The notes under the pieces are model-generated. The model did no database searches, was not told the DNA's origin, and saw only the letters and a program-made list of their open reading frames with translations. Below are positions 35,179 through 46,639 of a DNA stretch of 64,000 nucleotides, in pieces. Position 1 is the stretch's first letter, and every line of letters begins with the position of its first letter. The position numbers and the translations under genes were made by a program. The DNA lies in the NCBI GenBank assembly GCA_000711775.1, contig ARYC01000737.1:1-64000 (forward strand), read 5' to 3'. Origin of the DNA: Oxytricha trifallax. Taxonomy: Eukaryota; Ciliophora; Spirotrichea; Sporadotrichida; Oxytrichidae.

Positions 35179-36360
35179 TCATGCTTTCGATAACCTTAAT
35201 TCAATATAAGAAACTAGCGATATTCTTTAATTTTGCAAGCGATAAAGCGAGTTCAAATAGTCCAATAAGTTTTGAGTAAATGCATTAATTTTTAAGAAGA
35301 ACGCTACATTCGTAAAATTAAAAAAGTTGCTTTTGTCAATTGAAACTTTTAAAGCAGTAATAAACCTAGCCAATTTCTCCCTAGGTTAGATTTTCTAATT
35401 ACTTCAAATAAGTGTCAAGTTCTTTTAATGTTTAAATTCCCATACTATCTCTTTTTATTTATTCTATGTTTACATTCAGCAGTTCCAATTTAACTCTCTC
35501 TATTTCAATAATGAGTTTCACATTAGCGATCTTATTGCAAGTAGTTCTAACTTTAATAAATGCTTGAGAATTAGAATGACATAGCCGGGCTTAAAGGCTT
35601 TTCGAGAAGCTTAGTTGTAGTTCTATAATTAACCTATAATGAGATCAAGAGTAAAAAATAAACCCTTACTCACAAGCATTATATAAGAGATTCAAAAGAT
35701 TTTAATACTAAGAAGGGTTTTTGAGGTTTTTTCACCTGCTTGCAATTTATGAAATACTCCATGTTAAATTCTGACCTGCAATGATAATTATGCCTTTAAA
35801 GAAATTTGTTTCGCGAATCCTTAATGCTTGCTCGCATCTATAACGAAAATATTTTTCAAAGGAAATCAGCATTATGATTTAGTGACGTGTTACATGAAGC
35901 AATTATTGAAACTTATTCCACAAAGTTGTTAATTCTATTTGAGAATATTCACTAGCTTCTAGCCACCAAATAAAGAGATGCAAAGAAAAAATAATGTAGA
36001 GAATTGAAATTTAATTATTTCCTGCCTTTCAATTTTAGCCGAAACTTAAAGATGGCTACAAAACGTTTGATCGCAATTCTTAACCTTTTTGGAAATAAAA
36101 AATGACAATTAACTAGTTTCGTTCAGTTTTGTTAGATTTAAGGAATATTAAGCACAAAAGTACAGCAGTCTATAGAGCAGTCATTTTTTAAGAAACTAGA
36201 AGTTTGACTCTCTGCACATGACGATCTATATCTTATCAGAGTCTTCATTCAATTCAATACATCTATAGTCAATCTCTTGATAATGGGATTTGGATTCAAC
36301 TATTAATATGTCGGAGAGCGTTATGAACGAAAAAGATTATCTTTGATAAATTTTATGTTT
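35179..36360 (-). CDS. Hypothetical coiled-coil protein, broken frame
   Basis: Minus strand from about 36350: SFSFITLSDILIVESKSHYQ, EIDYRCIELNEDSDKIQIVM, CRESNFQFLKK, TGA near 36190. After a poorly defined middle it resumes near 35650: QLSFSKSLQARLCHSNSQAF, VRTTCNKIANVKLIIEIERV, LKELDTYLKQLENLTQGE, and in a shifted frame ARFITALKVSIDKSNFFNF, LLDYLNSLYRLQNQRISLV, to TGA 35181-35179. The central part is a coiled coil. The Cys residues are too few for a clear zinc-binding domain. Unknown function; two or more frame changes. Confidence 0.45.
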
Positions 36361-37072
36361 AATCTTTCCTTCTATTTTCCCAATTCATTTGCATTCTAGC
36401 AGCAATATACAATAAATTTATTTATTAAAATAAGTTAATATTTAAAATGAATATTAAAAATAAATATTTAAAATTCTTTCATTAATTTACTAGATATACT
36501 TTTATTTATTTGTATAATTATGAATTAATAATTTTCATTTATAATTTACAATGGATATAAAATAGGTATTTTATTAATATTCTTATATAATTATTTGACC
36601 AAAAATTTATTTAGACTACTTATGATATTATGTTTCTTAAATTGTTTTAAATAATACCTTTGTTAGTTAGTTGTTGGTTGATTATTTTTCATTATTATTG
36701 TATATCTGGGTACTAAATCCTGGGAGCCAAACAAAAATTTAAAAATCCAGTCTCCATTACAGGACATCAATTGTAGCTAGAAAGAGAAGAATCAGCTTAA
36801 AAATGATTATTTATTCCTGTTTGGTTTAATCTCCTGTATTAATTTCTGTAAAGCATTTATTAATAATAATAATTATTGCTTATAGATAAATAGATTCAGA
36901 TGATTAATATATTTTATTTCAGGAGAATGTATTAAAATAGTAGAAGACGTATTGATAGTTAAAATATACTAATTTACAAATGAGAGTATCATTCTATAGG
37001 TTGAAATAAGTTTTGAAAAAAAAATCATATATTTTATATATAATATTTTTTGAAATCAAGATGTCAAAATGA
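36361..37072. other. AT-rich spacer, no gene recognised
   Basis: Extremely AT-rich sequence between the minus-strand coiled-coil gene and the transposon at 37081. It shares taaaataagttaatatttaaaatgaa with 35060-35110, a short local repeat. No coding signal. Confidence 0.5.
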
Positions 37073-37080
37073 AAAATTTT

Positions 37081-38666
37081 GGGTGTTGACACCAGAACAG
37101 GAGTTCCCAGATTTTACATATTAGTGTAAAAAATTAAATTTACTATTTCTTTTAAATATAAATTCTAATTAATTATTAATTATAATCAAAGAAAGGTTAC
37201 TTGAAACAAAAGCTAATTATAATAAATTCTTTAATTTAAATAAAGTTTTTCATATTGCTGAAATCCATTATAATTTATAAAATTATGTTTGATTAAAATC
37301 AAATATTAATAATAAAATTTATCATACAAATTTTACAATATGTATGCTTAATTTTAAATTTAAAATTACTAGAGTTTATATAAAGCTCTAATAACTATAA
37401 ATGTTTTTAGTGTTTCCCTATAAAAAAGTAATAATAACTAATTAATTCTATGAGTAATAGTTGATTAATAAATGTTGCCTGAACATTATATGCAGTTATT
37501 TATATTAGAATGTAGGATGACAGAGGATGCCTTTGCCTTACTATGTCTTGCAAGATCAAAATTTTCGAAATTACACTTTGTTTTTCAATTCAAATATATT
37601 CTTCTATTCAAAAATAAGAAAATTTATTTATTTAATTCTATAACATACGTTGTTTATAAATATCATTTGGATAATTAAAAAACTAATATAAAAATTAAAA
37701 AATTAACAAAAAAAGTAAATAGTTTAAAAATTGCATTAAGCCTTATTTTTATTTACTGTTGAGAAATTTCTCTATTAATTTTGATTTTATTTTATATTTA
37801 ATAAAGGTACATAATGCCATTCTTTAGATATATTTATATATATTTTTGATTTTAAATAATTAAAAATTGATTATTTTCTAAATTTTTAAGTCTCATTCAT
37901 CTGGACATGACTTTATAAAAAAAGTTATATTGTTCAAGCTTTAATTTGGTCATAGTGATTTTCTTAATATCCCAGAAAACTTTAGTTTCAGATATGCATC
38001 ATTTGTTTTAATCTGTTGACTTAATTCAATATTATCAACAGTTTCACAAATATATCTGCTATTGGGAAAATAATTAAAATGAATCTCTCAAAATAATTTC
38101 AAAGAGTAAGTATTAGGATACGAATTTTTTAAACCATTTTTTAATATTATCTGTGCGACATTGTTTATTATCACAATCAAAAAAGCATGATCTATATACT
38201 ATTCTTTTTAAGTATACTTTATTCATAGTTATGATTGGAATTTCAAACGTTTCATATTAATTTATAGGATGCCACATCCTTATAATTCAAAAAATAAAGC
38301 TTAGGTATTATGTTCTATGTGATCTTGTTTGATTTTTATTAATATAGTTCCACGTGTATTTAAGTTATCTTATTATTAACGATTAAATTTTTTCTTCACT
38401 CTTTCATACAAATCACCATTAAATAAATATTTTACAGAGGCATTGACTAAGATTCTTCAAAAGGTGCTAACTTCCCCTTGAGCCCTGCTGTTAAATATTT
38501 TGATTTAGTAACGAAGGATTGGCTCTGCCAATCCTTACACCACTAGGGGAACACCACCCGACCTAGCATTATAATATACTTATTGAATCTTCATGCGATA
38601 CTTTTGTATTATGGTTACATTTTTTTATACTTATAAATACTCTGGGACGTCCTGGTATTAACACCC
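37081..38666. mobile_element. Merlin-like element, decayed or non-autonomous
   Basis: Begins GGGTGTTGACACCAGAACAG and ends with the inverse of GGGTGTTAATACCAGGACG at 38666. It is flanked by 8-bp repeats aaaatttt (37073-37080 and 38667-38674). That target duplication is AT-only and therefore weaker evidence than the others. GC-rich subterminal text lies near the right end (38440-38570). Minus-strand frames between 37900 and 38350 have some protein-like stretches (RSCFFDCDNKQCRTDNIKKW) but no catalytic motif. Confidence 0.75.
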
Positions 38667-38939
38667 AAAATTTTTAAACCTCTAGAATCAAAATTTTCAT
38701 ATAAATAGGGGATGGAAAAGTTAACTATTACTAAGGTGAATATTCAAGTTTTATTAAGATCATCCAAACATGATAAAGCTTAACTTAGTTTTGCTTTAAA
38801 AGGATTACATTAGAAATTTGCGTGTCTTTATATTTAAAGTAAGTTATTAACTGTGTTGCAAATTGCATCATTTTGCAAGACCAATTGATAATAGAGAATA
38901 AGTTTAACCTATTTAAAGTGACTAAGTTTATAAACTCAA

Positions 38940-40085
38940 GCTTTTTGAAGTATGTCAAACTTTATAGAAACCAATTGATGAATAAATAAAGATGAGGATA
39001 AAAATACTTTACCCTTCAGTTTGGATCAAATGAAAGCTATAAAACATCATAGAAATCATGCTACTCTAAGTTTGAGAAATAAACTTATTATTGATAAAGA
39101 TTTGCCAATTTTTGAATCTAATGAATTAAGAATTCTCAAATTCACATCCTCAAATCATTAAATTAAAATTTATATTCCTAATTTTTTCAAGTCTCTAGTT
39201 CCGATTTAGTATTTTATCATTACAATTGTACTTTACCCAACAATGTAATGCTAGACGTGGTAAATTTATTTTAAAAAGACAAGGCGCACCTTAACTGTTC
39301 TATCCTTCAGATCTGTTTAATATGAATCATGAAATTTTAATTATTCAGGGTTAAATGATGCCAAAATCACCTGTTGGTGTTTGGAAAGACCTTATTAAAA
39401 GAATAGATTTGAAATAAAACCTTTCTGGTATTGTAATTTTAATTAGGGAGAACCACTAAGATAGTTACTGTTCTAAGATCATATGTTTATTGAAAATGCT
39501 ATGGCTATTTTCTTTTTGGAAGTGACTTTGTAAAGCTATAACAACTATGTCTTAGATGTTAGTTACTCCTTCTATCTATTAGATACTGTAAATGATGAAT
39601 TAAATGAATACACTATTGAAATATGAGCTTACTGTTTGACTAGAAATATTAAGATAAGATTACCATCCTCTCACTGAGATCGTTGGAATTTAGAAGAAAG
39701 AAAAGTATTTAACCAACTATGTCAAACTAATCTATTACAGTATGCTAAAAGACGCTGCAACTTTGCTAGCTCTCAAGATAGTATTCTCTGATGAAGCACA
39801 GACCACTGAAAACAAAAGGAAGAATCTCATCTACAATTTTAGATAGATTTTAAATAATAAAGACTAGTTTTAAAAATTACAAGAGGAGGATTGAAACTAT
39901 CCATCTCCTGACAAGAATTAGTGTGAAGATAAAAATATTAAAAGATAAAAACAATTACATAATAATCCTAACAAACTTTATGACACAGCTGATATTTTAA
40001 AGAAAGATTGTGGACATAGACCAGAGTGGAATATTCAAATTGAACTTAACAAAATTATCTACAAAAATATAATTTTGTAATAGTT
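38940..40085 (+). pseudogene. Unidentified decayed gene
   Basis: Runs of protein-like sequence in changing frames: LDQMKAIKHHRNHATLSLRN, KFILKRQGAPQLFYPSDLFN, MPKSPVGVWKDLIKRIDLKQ, NLSGIVILIRENHQDSYC, NNYVLDVSYSFYLLDTVNDE, EKYLTNYVKLIYYSMLKDAA, SDEAQTTENKRKNLIYNF. At least four frame changes and two internal TGAs. The composition is far from random, but I recognise no family. It begins shortly after the Merlin-like element. Confidence 0.45.
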
Positions 40086-40554
40086 GAATTATTTATTAAA
40101 AATATTAGAGTGATGTGTTAAAAAATCCAGTTCAAGTTTTTACTCTATAATAAAATAATGTTAAGGATGCATTTATTTATCGTTTGTATCGTATCAGCGA
40201 TTGTACTACACATGAAAAATGTAAACTATCAAAATAAATCATTGCAAAAACTCTTTCTATATTATTGTTAAAATATATCATTTCTAGATAGATAAAGAAA
40301 ACGTGCACTCCTCATATTGGAAAGAGAAAACGCAATTACTACAAGACTAATATGATTATGTCATCACTCATGAAATTTTATAATCTCAAGAAATGAAGAA
40401 CTTAATTTAATAAATCTATTGTAAGCTAGATATTTAATATTGGTATTAATTTCTTAATTCACTTCATTGAAAATATCAATAGTCTAATATAAATTCATTT
40501 AAGTTAATATACAATAAAAAACAAATAAAAAAATATATTTAAATTTCTAAAATG
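40086..40554. other. AT-rich spacer
   Basis: No supported coding frame, RNA gene or repeat end between the decayed gene and the 14-bp direct repeat at 40555. Confidence 0.45.
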
Positions 40555-41282
40555 AATCCAATATTCCTAATTATTAAATTAGAAAGTTAATTGCTATGTG
40601 AGGTACCAATCTCACTTAGGACTTTCTAAAAGAGCTTTCTACTACACTAAGGCCTGCTGAGGGTAGGCAGGGGGTTGCTGGGTTCACCGCATAAAGGGCC
40701 AGTCGGCGGGGTTCAATCTGTCAGATCCTAGACTCCTCGAGTCGTCTCTACGCTAAGGATTTCCCTGCATTAGATGAGCTACCTGGCGTGAGTCTAGCTT
40801 CCTAAGTAATAGGGAGCAGGTTGAAGGTGGTGCTCACCCTTCAAAAGTGAGAAGATGAGAACCATAGAAGCCAACGATAACGATTTTCCTACCACACCTA
40901 GTCGGGTTAATGAGGCTACCAAAGCGAAAGGACAGAGACTACTATCTCAGCAGCGGTGGAACCGGGCAAGAGTTTTCTCCAGACCTCCCTTTAATTGCTT
41001 ACAGGAAGCGGATCTCTGCCAGCTCTGTGGGGGATACTCCTAGTTCGTTAGGCTCTTATCTTGTATGCATCTCGATACAGGAAGAAGTGGAATGGGGGCG
41101 AGGTGGTTTTTCGGAGGTTTTCTAGTTCACGACTTGCCACGTCATTGATTGCTACGTCAACTCACTTCAAATACGTCTACGTCACAACTAAAATTGATGG
41201 TTTGATTTTAATATTAAACAATGAATTGTTTAATATTTAATTTTGAGCATAACTCGTTAATCATCATCAATCCAATATTCCT
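40555..41282 (+). other. GC-rich insert between 14-bp direct repeats (retroposon or eliminated segment?)
   Basis: The sequence aatccaatattcct occurs at 40555-40568 and 41269-41282. Between them lies a 0.5-kb block (40610-41160) much richer in GC than the surroundings. A frame from ATG 40855 reads NDFPTTPSRVNEATKAKGQR and FNCLQEADLCQLCGGYSQF to a TGA near 41150 (98 codons) without a known domain. At 40710 ggggttcaatctg resembles a Pol III B box, but no matching A box or tRNA fold is clear. A 14-bp duplication fits a LINE/SINE-type insertion; it would also fit a germline pointer pair. Confidence 0.45.
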
Positions 41283-42082
41283 GATTTAAATTATAGTTAT
41301 AATTCTTTTATAGTGAATTAGATTTATCTGTAATTTTAATAATAGATGATTACTTTCATATATAAGATGTGATTATGGAATTTTAAAGGGTACTTTTATT
41401 TGATTTATAGCGTATTTAATTGTAGAGATTGACATTTATGCTTTTAGTGTATTTTATGATTATTTTAACAAATAAAATCTATTATTCACTTGATTTAAAG
41501 TTTCAGAAACAACCTTTATACACTCAGATACAGAAGATAGTCCCAAGATTAGCTTTATGAAAATTCTAAAATTCCTTAATTTATTGATTATTAAGATGAA
41601 ATTTTTCTTTTTTGGTTTGGAGTTGTACAACGTATCAAATCTAACAACATTGCACATATTAAGTTTAGTAGTGAAAATGGCTTCACTTTATTCACTGTCT
41701 CACTTATCAGCAAACTGCCTCATTTATCTCTGTCCTCAGAACCAAAATCTTAACAATAAAAATTCAACATTTCAGGTAATAATTGTAAAAGAATTTTGAA
41801 TTCTTATGAGTTTTTGGAAGGAGTATTTTTATCGATGCTGCACTTAGTATATGCTTGAATAATGTGGGTATCTGAGTGTATATGAGAAAGTCTGAGGATA
41901 TTATTTAATGGAAAGATAGTATTAGTAATGTGATTATTGGTTATATTTAATTAATTGAGGACTAAACAGCAAATAGGCATTATTGCTCAAACCTTATTGC
42001 ACATTCAAAAGTATATATATTTATATCAGGATGTTCAGGATTTTTTGCAAAATTTATATTAAATGATTGTAATCTTCTTAGC
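41283..42082. other. AT-rich stretch left of the TBE
   Basis: A minus-strand frame runs without TGA from about 41657 to 41157, but it spans the direct repeat and GC-rich boundary, so it is probably chance in a one-stop code. Nothing else recognised. Confidence 0.4.
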
Positions 42083-42085
42083 AAT

Positions 42086-42175
42086 CAAAACCCAAAGCCC
42101 CTTAATGAGTTTTATATGTGTTTTTATTGATGAGAGTAATGTTGGGGATTAGGGTTATTTTAGTAAGGATGCATC
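42086..42175 (+). repeat. TBE left terminal inverted repeat
   Basis: CAAAACCCAAAGCCCC then ttaatgagttttatatgtg, matching the inverse of 51950-52038 over roughly 80-90 bp. The telomere-like repeat here has two changes (one C missing, one A to G) compared with the perfect right end. Confidence 0.92.
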
Positions 42176-42486
42176 ATTTTCATTCTAGTTATGAAAATTT
42201 AATATGATCAGTTTTTTAATACTCAACTTATATGTTTTCATCTTTATATATAAAAGAGTAAATAGTTTTTGAATTTGAAAGTTGTTAAAATATAATTTAA
42301 ATTTGAAATACTTAAAATTATTATTAATATTTGGTAGCTTTTCATATAATACAGAAATACATATATATATAAGGGCTCCTATAACAAAACAGAAAGCAAC
42401 CAAATCTCAAAGGTCAGTACTTAAACAATTTAATAACATTAATCAAACTTAAAAATTATTCCTAACTCTATCTCTAGCTATACTCC

Positions 42487-45198
42487 ATGCAAGACCCCTA
42501 CCCAAACGTAACGGATGACCACTAACAATACCCAGCCTCGCCATCAGTGCAGCTGTCGCCCTCCGTGCTGCCTCCAGGGGTAGAGAGTGACCATCAGCAA
42601 GAGCCAACGATGAGCTGGTCAGTGCTGGCCCCCAAGATGACATGCTGCTGGAGAACATCAGACTTCAAGACCACAACACGAAGAGCATCTTAGGCCTAAT
42701 GTCGACACTATACGACCCTCACACCATCTACTGCCACCGGGACCGCATCCAGCAGACCGTGGAGTGCCACCTGGCTAGGAGGCGACTGACATTCGCATTG
42801 AGGACGCCAAGCAAGAAGGGGAAGGAGGCCATTGGAAACTTTAAGATTAAGGAAGATGTCTAGTACTAATCACTTACTACATAGGACGCGCCCAAGGCAA
42901 GAGGTGGGGGCCCTATCTAGTACATGGTCAATAAGCAGCACAGATATCCACGATTGGTAGACACCTGTTCACAAAATCGCAATTAGAGTTCACCCAAACT
43001 GGTCACTCGCCCTCAGTGGTCCCTTCAACGAATGTGCCGATCCGTTAGAGGGTGTAACTTCATAGGGTGGTGACTTACAGAATGAATAGAGAGACGTTAG
43101 AAAACACGAAATAATATCAAAAAGTAAAAAATAATTAATAGATGATCAACTACTGAGAGCTAAGTATTAAAAAAAGTTAAGAATACTCAACAGTCAAAAG
43201 TCATAGAGATGGGACGCTAAGCTACTGGCGCTCTATGTATGACCTTCCCCTCTACAGCAAGAGTTCCAAACCATTGTGAAAGACATTCTAAAAGACATCA
43301 CTCTAGCAGAGCAACAAGAGCAGCAAGCAATCAAGAGATAACTAACCCTGGTAATGCGGCTGATCAAAGAGTCCAGGTAATGCAAAGAGCACCTCCATCC
43401 TAGTGATGTTCTCCATTCTTTCGAGTGCCGTCGAAGATTTCTTAGTACCAGGCCATTCCAGAAAAAGAGCTTCTACAGGCACACAGTGGCCTGCCATTTA
43501 ACCCAAGGGAACGAGGCATTCAAAGATAAAGCCCTACAGCGCCTTTACAAGATACTCAACAAAATGCAGCGAAACGAGAACGATGGGACGGCCAAAACCA
43601 TGGCTAAGGCTTTCACTGACAAGCTTAAAACGAACACATACTCTAAAAGGACCCTGCGGCTCGTGCACCGCAGCCGCCTGATAGGTTTAAGAGACTTGCA
43701 GTAATGCCTTCTGAGGAAAGATTGGGTTCCTTCTAATGTGCCCCAGAGCACCAAACTATATTCAGCTATAGAGTCTGTATAATGTGAGTCAGGTGATAAT
43801 ATTCCTCAAACAAATGTTCCTCTTTCACTCACCAATCTCTTACCCACTTAATCTGACACCCAAATGAAAAGTGTCGAGGTGATGGAAATGCATTGTGTGG
43901 AGACTCAAGACAAGTAGACTATTGCTTGTATGGGAAAGGGTAGTTTCGAAGATAAGCACGATAATCTGTGCCACTCTATCCCCCTTATTGTTCGAGCTGG
44001 CACTTTATTGCATCAGTAACATATTGTGAGCAATGTGATCACCACGAATTGCCTGCGCAAGAAGATCACCTGTCTGATGCGGTCCCTCAAGAATAGCAGT
44101 GAGTGGATTGAAGGGCACAACCAGTGGCGACGTGACTTAAGATGAATTATCACCTTATTAGTAGCCGATTGGAGATCCATACTTAAGTCAAAGAAGCAAG
44201 ACGCCAATCAGTAGTTGTTGACTGAAGACGTGGATGCGCTCGGATGCGAGGCTATATGCATTGAAGCAGTCCTCGACCCCCTTTCAAAGAGCACTATCTC
44301 AAGGAAGGAGTAACTAATCACCATGCCCCAGAATGTGTAGAGCAGAGCTCTGGCTAGGCGACACAACGTGGCCTTTCTTGTAGGCTAGTTGAACGACCTT
44401 CAAATGACTATCAGCTCTTGTGTACATATTGTGTAGCGCATCGCAAATTCTGCATTGGTCGAGTAATTCGAGCCCAATCTCGCACAACTCTTATGTATCG
44501 AGATGATTACCAAGAACGCTTCGCACTCACTTGCCATGTAGAAGAAGAATAGCGACCAAGCTATCAAGATGAGGACTGTGAAAGTCATTGACAAGGGATG
44601 GGCAATTAACGCGAGGCAACGCGCTTACATGGAGGTGCTTTAACAGCTCGACCACAGCTATGGGTATGTACTGCGAGGCAGCCAGATAATGCCCAGTACC
44701 ATAAGGGCGGCAGCAGAGTGGATTGGTGAAGTCCCCAAAGCTATTTAGGAAATGCTTTAGCTTGAAACGAAAGCCCACGACCCCAAATACATAATGCTTT
44801 TCGGACAATGCAACGTCTCGTAGGTTCTCTCTTCAAGAGCGTTCCTCTTGGAGCAATCCGACTGCCGTCATTTCGAGTATGACAAAAGTCTTGAGATAAC
44901 TTACACCAGAATACCTGCAGGCAAACTGTCTCGGAAGACAGCGCACGAAGAGCAGAAGTGCTAAGATAATGAGAGAGAGGTTGGAGATGCAACTCCTTTC
45001 ACACCCCAACTAGAAGACCAAGATGCAAATACTCATGACAGCATGAATGGACTGGAGGAAGGAGAAGTCACTAGCAAAGAGGGTCTTGTAGGTTCTAATG
45101 TCAAAGAAATTGCAATATGCTCACCTGCAGATGCGAACGATGAACATAGTCAGGCAGTGATAGAGGTGGAACTGCCTCAAGAACTACAGGAGCAGTGA
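42487..45198 (+). pseudogene. TBE large ORF with Cys/His cluster (zinc-finger-like), frame-shifted
   Basis: Begins MQDPYPNVTDDHQQYPASPS in one frame, shifts near 42610 to DMLLENIRLQDHNTKSIL and HLARRRLTFALRTPSKKGKE, and shifts again near 42990. An in-frame TGA at 43240-43242 precedes a 651-codon open stretch to TGA 45196-45198. That stretch has LHPSDVLHSFECRRRFLS and KKSFYRHTVACHLTQ, a Cys/His cluster like a single C2H2 finger, then a long Gln-rich helical body (AEQQEQQAIKRQLTLVMRLI, GHNQWRRDLRQIITLLV) and an acidic C-terminus (QAVIEVELPQELQEQ). Published TBEs have a zinc-finger ORF of 57 kDa; this one is larger. It is probably a non-functional copy, since three breaks lie in the first quarter. 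Confidence 0.6.
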
Positions 45199-45656
45199 TA
45201 ATCATTGATGGAATTCACTTCTTACCTCTGTGGGAGTAGATCAGTTCTTTCTCCCTACGTTTGAACATTCACATGCTATTATTACAGAAACTATCCCGCA
45301 ACTTGATGTGCGTAATTTCATACACCCTATCCATAGAAAGGAAGATAAGCTTCCTTGTTTATGCCTCTCTAACTTTAATAACAACTCTTGCTTAATATCC
45401 TTTCTCAACTATTCAGCTATTGATGCTGCTATTATCTTAATATATAGTGAGTTCTTCCTGCTTCATATATTCCCTTCATTATAACATGTATGCTTATTCA
45501 TGTATGAGATTGTGATTAGAGATTTAATGAACTTAGTAAAGATAAATCAAATACAAACCCCATAATTAAAGATTGGGTTGTGCTAAACTCAATACTCAAA
45601 CCTGATCGAGATGCCTCCCCACAATGGGCTTATGCGCTTATTTACTTGAGACAGCA

Positions 45657-46617
45657 TCAGATATTGAAGAGTGTCTTGTTTAGACTCTGCGACTACAATG
45701 GGTGGCTCTCCTGGTTCGGCATTGGTTGTCTGTTTTCACTCATGGTGCCCGCCATTCGCGGCAACTGTCGCTACTGAGGCATTTGTGCATGGTCCATCTT
45801 GAGTCTCTTCACTTGGAGCATGTAGTCATGCTTGTCTTGGCGTAGCAGTAACTCCTCATCCTTAGTCTCCTCTAGCTCTTCGCGGGTGCGTCTCCTTTTG
45901 GACGTTTGCTTAAGCGTCGAGACTGCACGACCATTGCCCTCTACCAGTAAATCATTTAACATGGATGTACTTACGGGGAACGTTTAAGCACCTCACCAAA
46001 GCATCAGCGAATTCAGGTCGCATTGTAACGTTTAACTGTCGTTGCTCAATCTGGCGAGCGCTCCTCTTCTGGAGAGCTATATCGACTCGCTCCTTAAGCT
46101 GGTCAGGTATGACTGTGTTGAGTATATCCCCTAACCATTGCCTGTCTAGCTTCCTCCAGTCGCGGGGGTCTGGGAGGAACTGGAGCACCTCCTCATGCTA
46201 TGTCGCCATCTCTAGCATGTTGGCCACCGTGAGGCCCTCGAGATATGGTATGGCAGAGACTTTCACCTGGTCCCTTCTGATGTACTACTCAGAAGAAATG
46301 ATAGAGAGATCTTCGACAAATATCTTACATTCTTATCGCCCCTCAAGATAGAATTGAGGAAGTATGAGTTGGTCTGCTTTAGGCTGGGCAAGTGAGCCAC
46401 GCCGTCCTGCGTGAGAAATAGATGCATGTCCCTCTTGCTGGTAAGCTTGGTCTGCACGTCCAAATAGTTCAGTTGTGGCTACCCCTACATTAAATTTAGT
46501 TATTCTAATTGTGAACTTACTCGAGAATCATGAGTAAAGGCCTTGTAGGTTAAGGAATCTCTAATAGTACTTTTAGGTATTCCATTTAATAAATTAATAA
46601 TTCCTCGTTTTAAAGAT
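45657..46617 (-). CDS. TBE opposite-strand gene with two short introns
   Basis: Reads IINLLNGIPKSTIRDSLTYK, AFTHDSR, intron 46520-46485 (36 nt, GTAAGT...GTAG), then YLDVQTKLTSKRDMHLFLTQ and TNSYFLNSILRGDKNVRYL. One frame change near 46310 leads to SIISSEQYIRRDQVKVSAIP, YLEGLTVANMLEMATQHEEV, FLPDPRDWRKLDRQWLGDIL and ALVRCLNVP. A second intron at 45974-45941 (34 nt, GTAAGT...GTAG) then joins in frame to QGNGRAVSTLKQTSKRRRTR, ending NKTLFNI at TGA 45659-45657. The two introns with consensus donors are good evidence of a real gene. The short size fits ciliate introns. The 5' end is unresolved. It diverges from the transposase gene across about 20-100 bp. Family unknown. Confidence 0.65.
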
Positions 46618-46639
46618 GAAAGTCCACTAGGGGAAAAAC

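Noticed and set aside
40690-40790. tRNA gene near the ggttcaatc word
   Set aside because: No acceptor stem, anticodon arm or A box could be paired around it.
40855-41125. Overlapping plus-strand ORFs in the GC-rich block as genes
   Set aside because: GC-rich DNA with few stops readily gives such frames; no domain, and two frames are equally open.
41157-41657. Long minus-strand frame next to the TBE
   Set aside because: It crosses the 14-bp repeat and the composition boundary; with TGA as the only stop such frames arise by chance in AT-rich DNA.
44400-45000. Minus-strand ORFs under the large TBE ORF
   Set aside because: Shadows of the plus-strand frame, which is open for 651 codons with protein-like composition.
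45230-45484. 84-codon plus-strand ORF between TBE genes
   Set aside because: Lies in the spacer between convergent genes, without composition or motif support.
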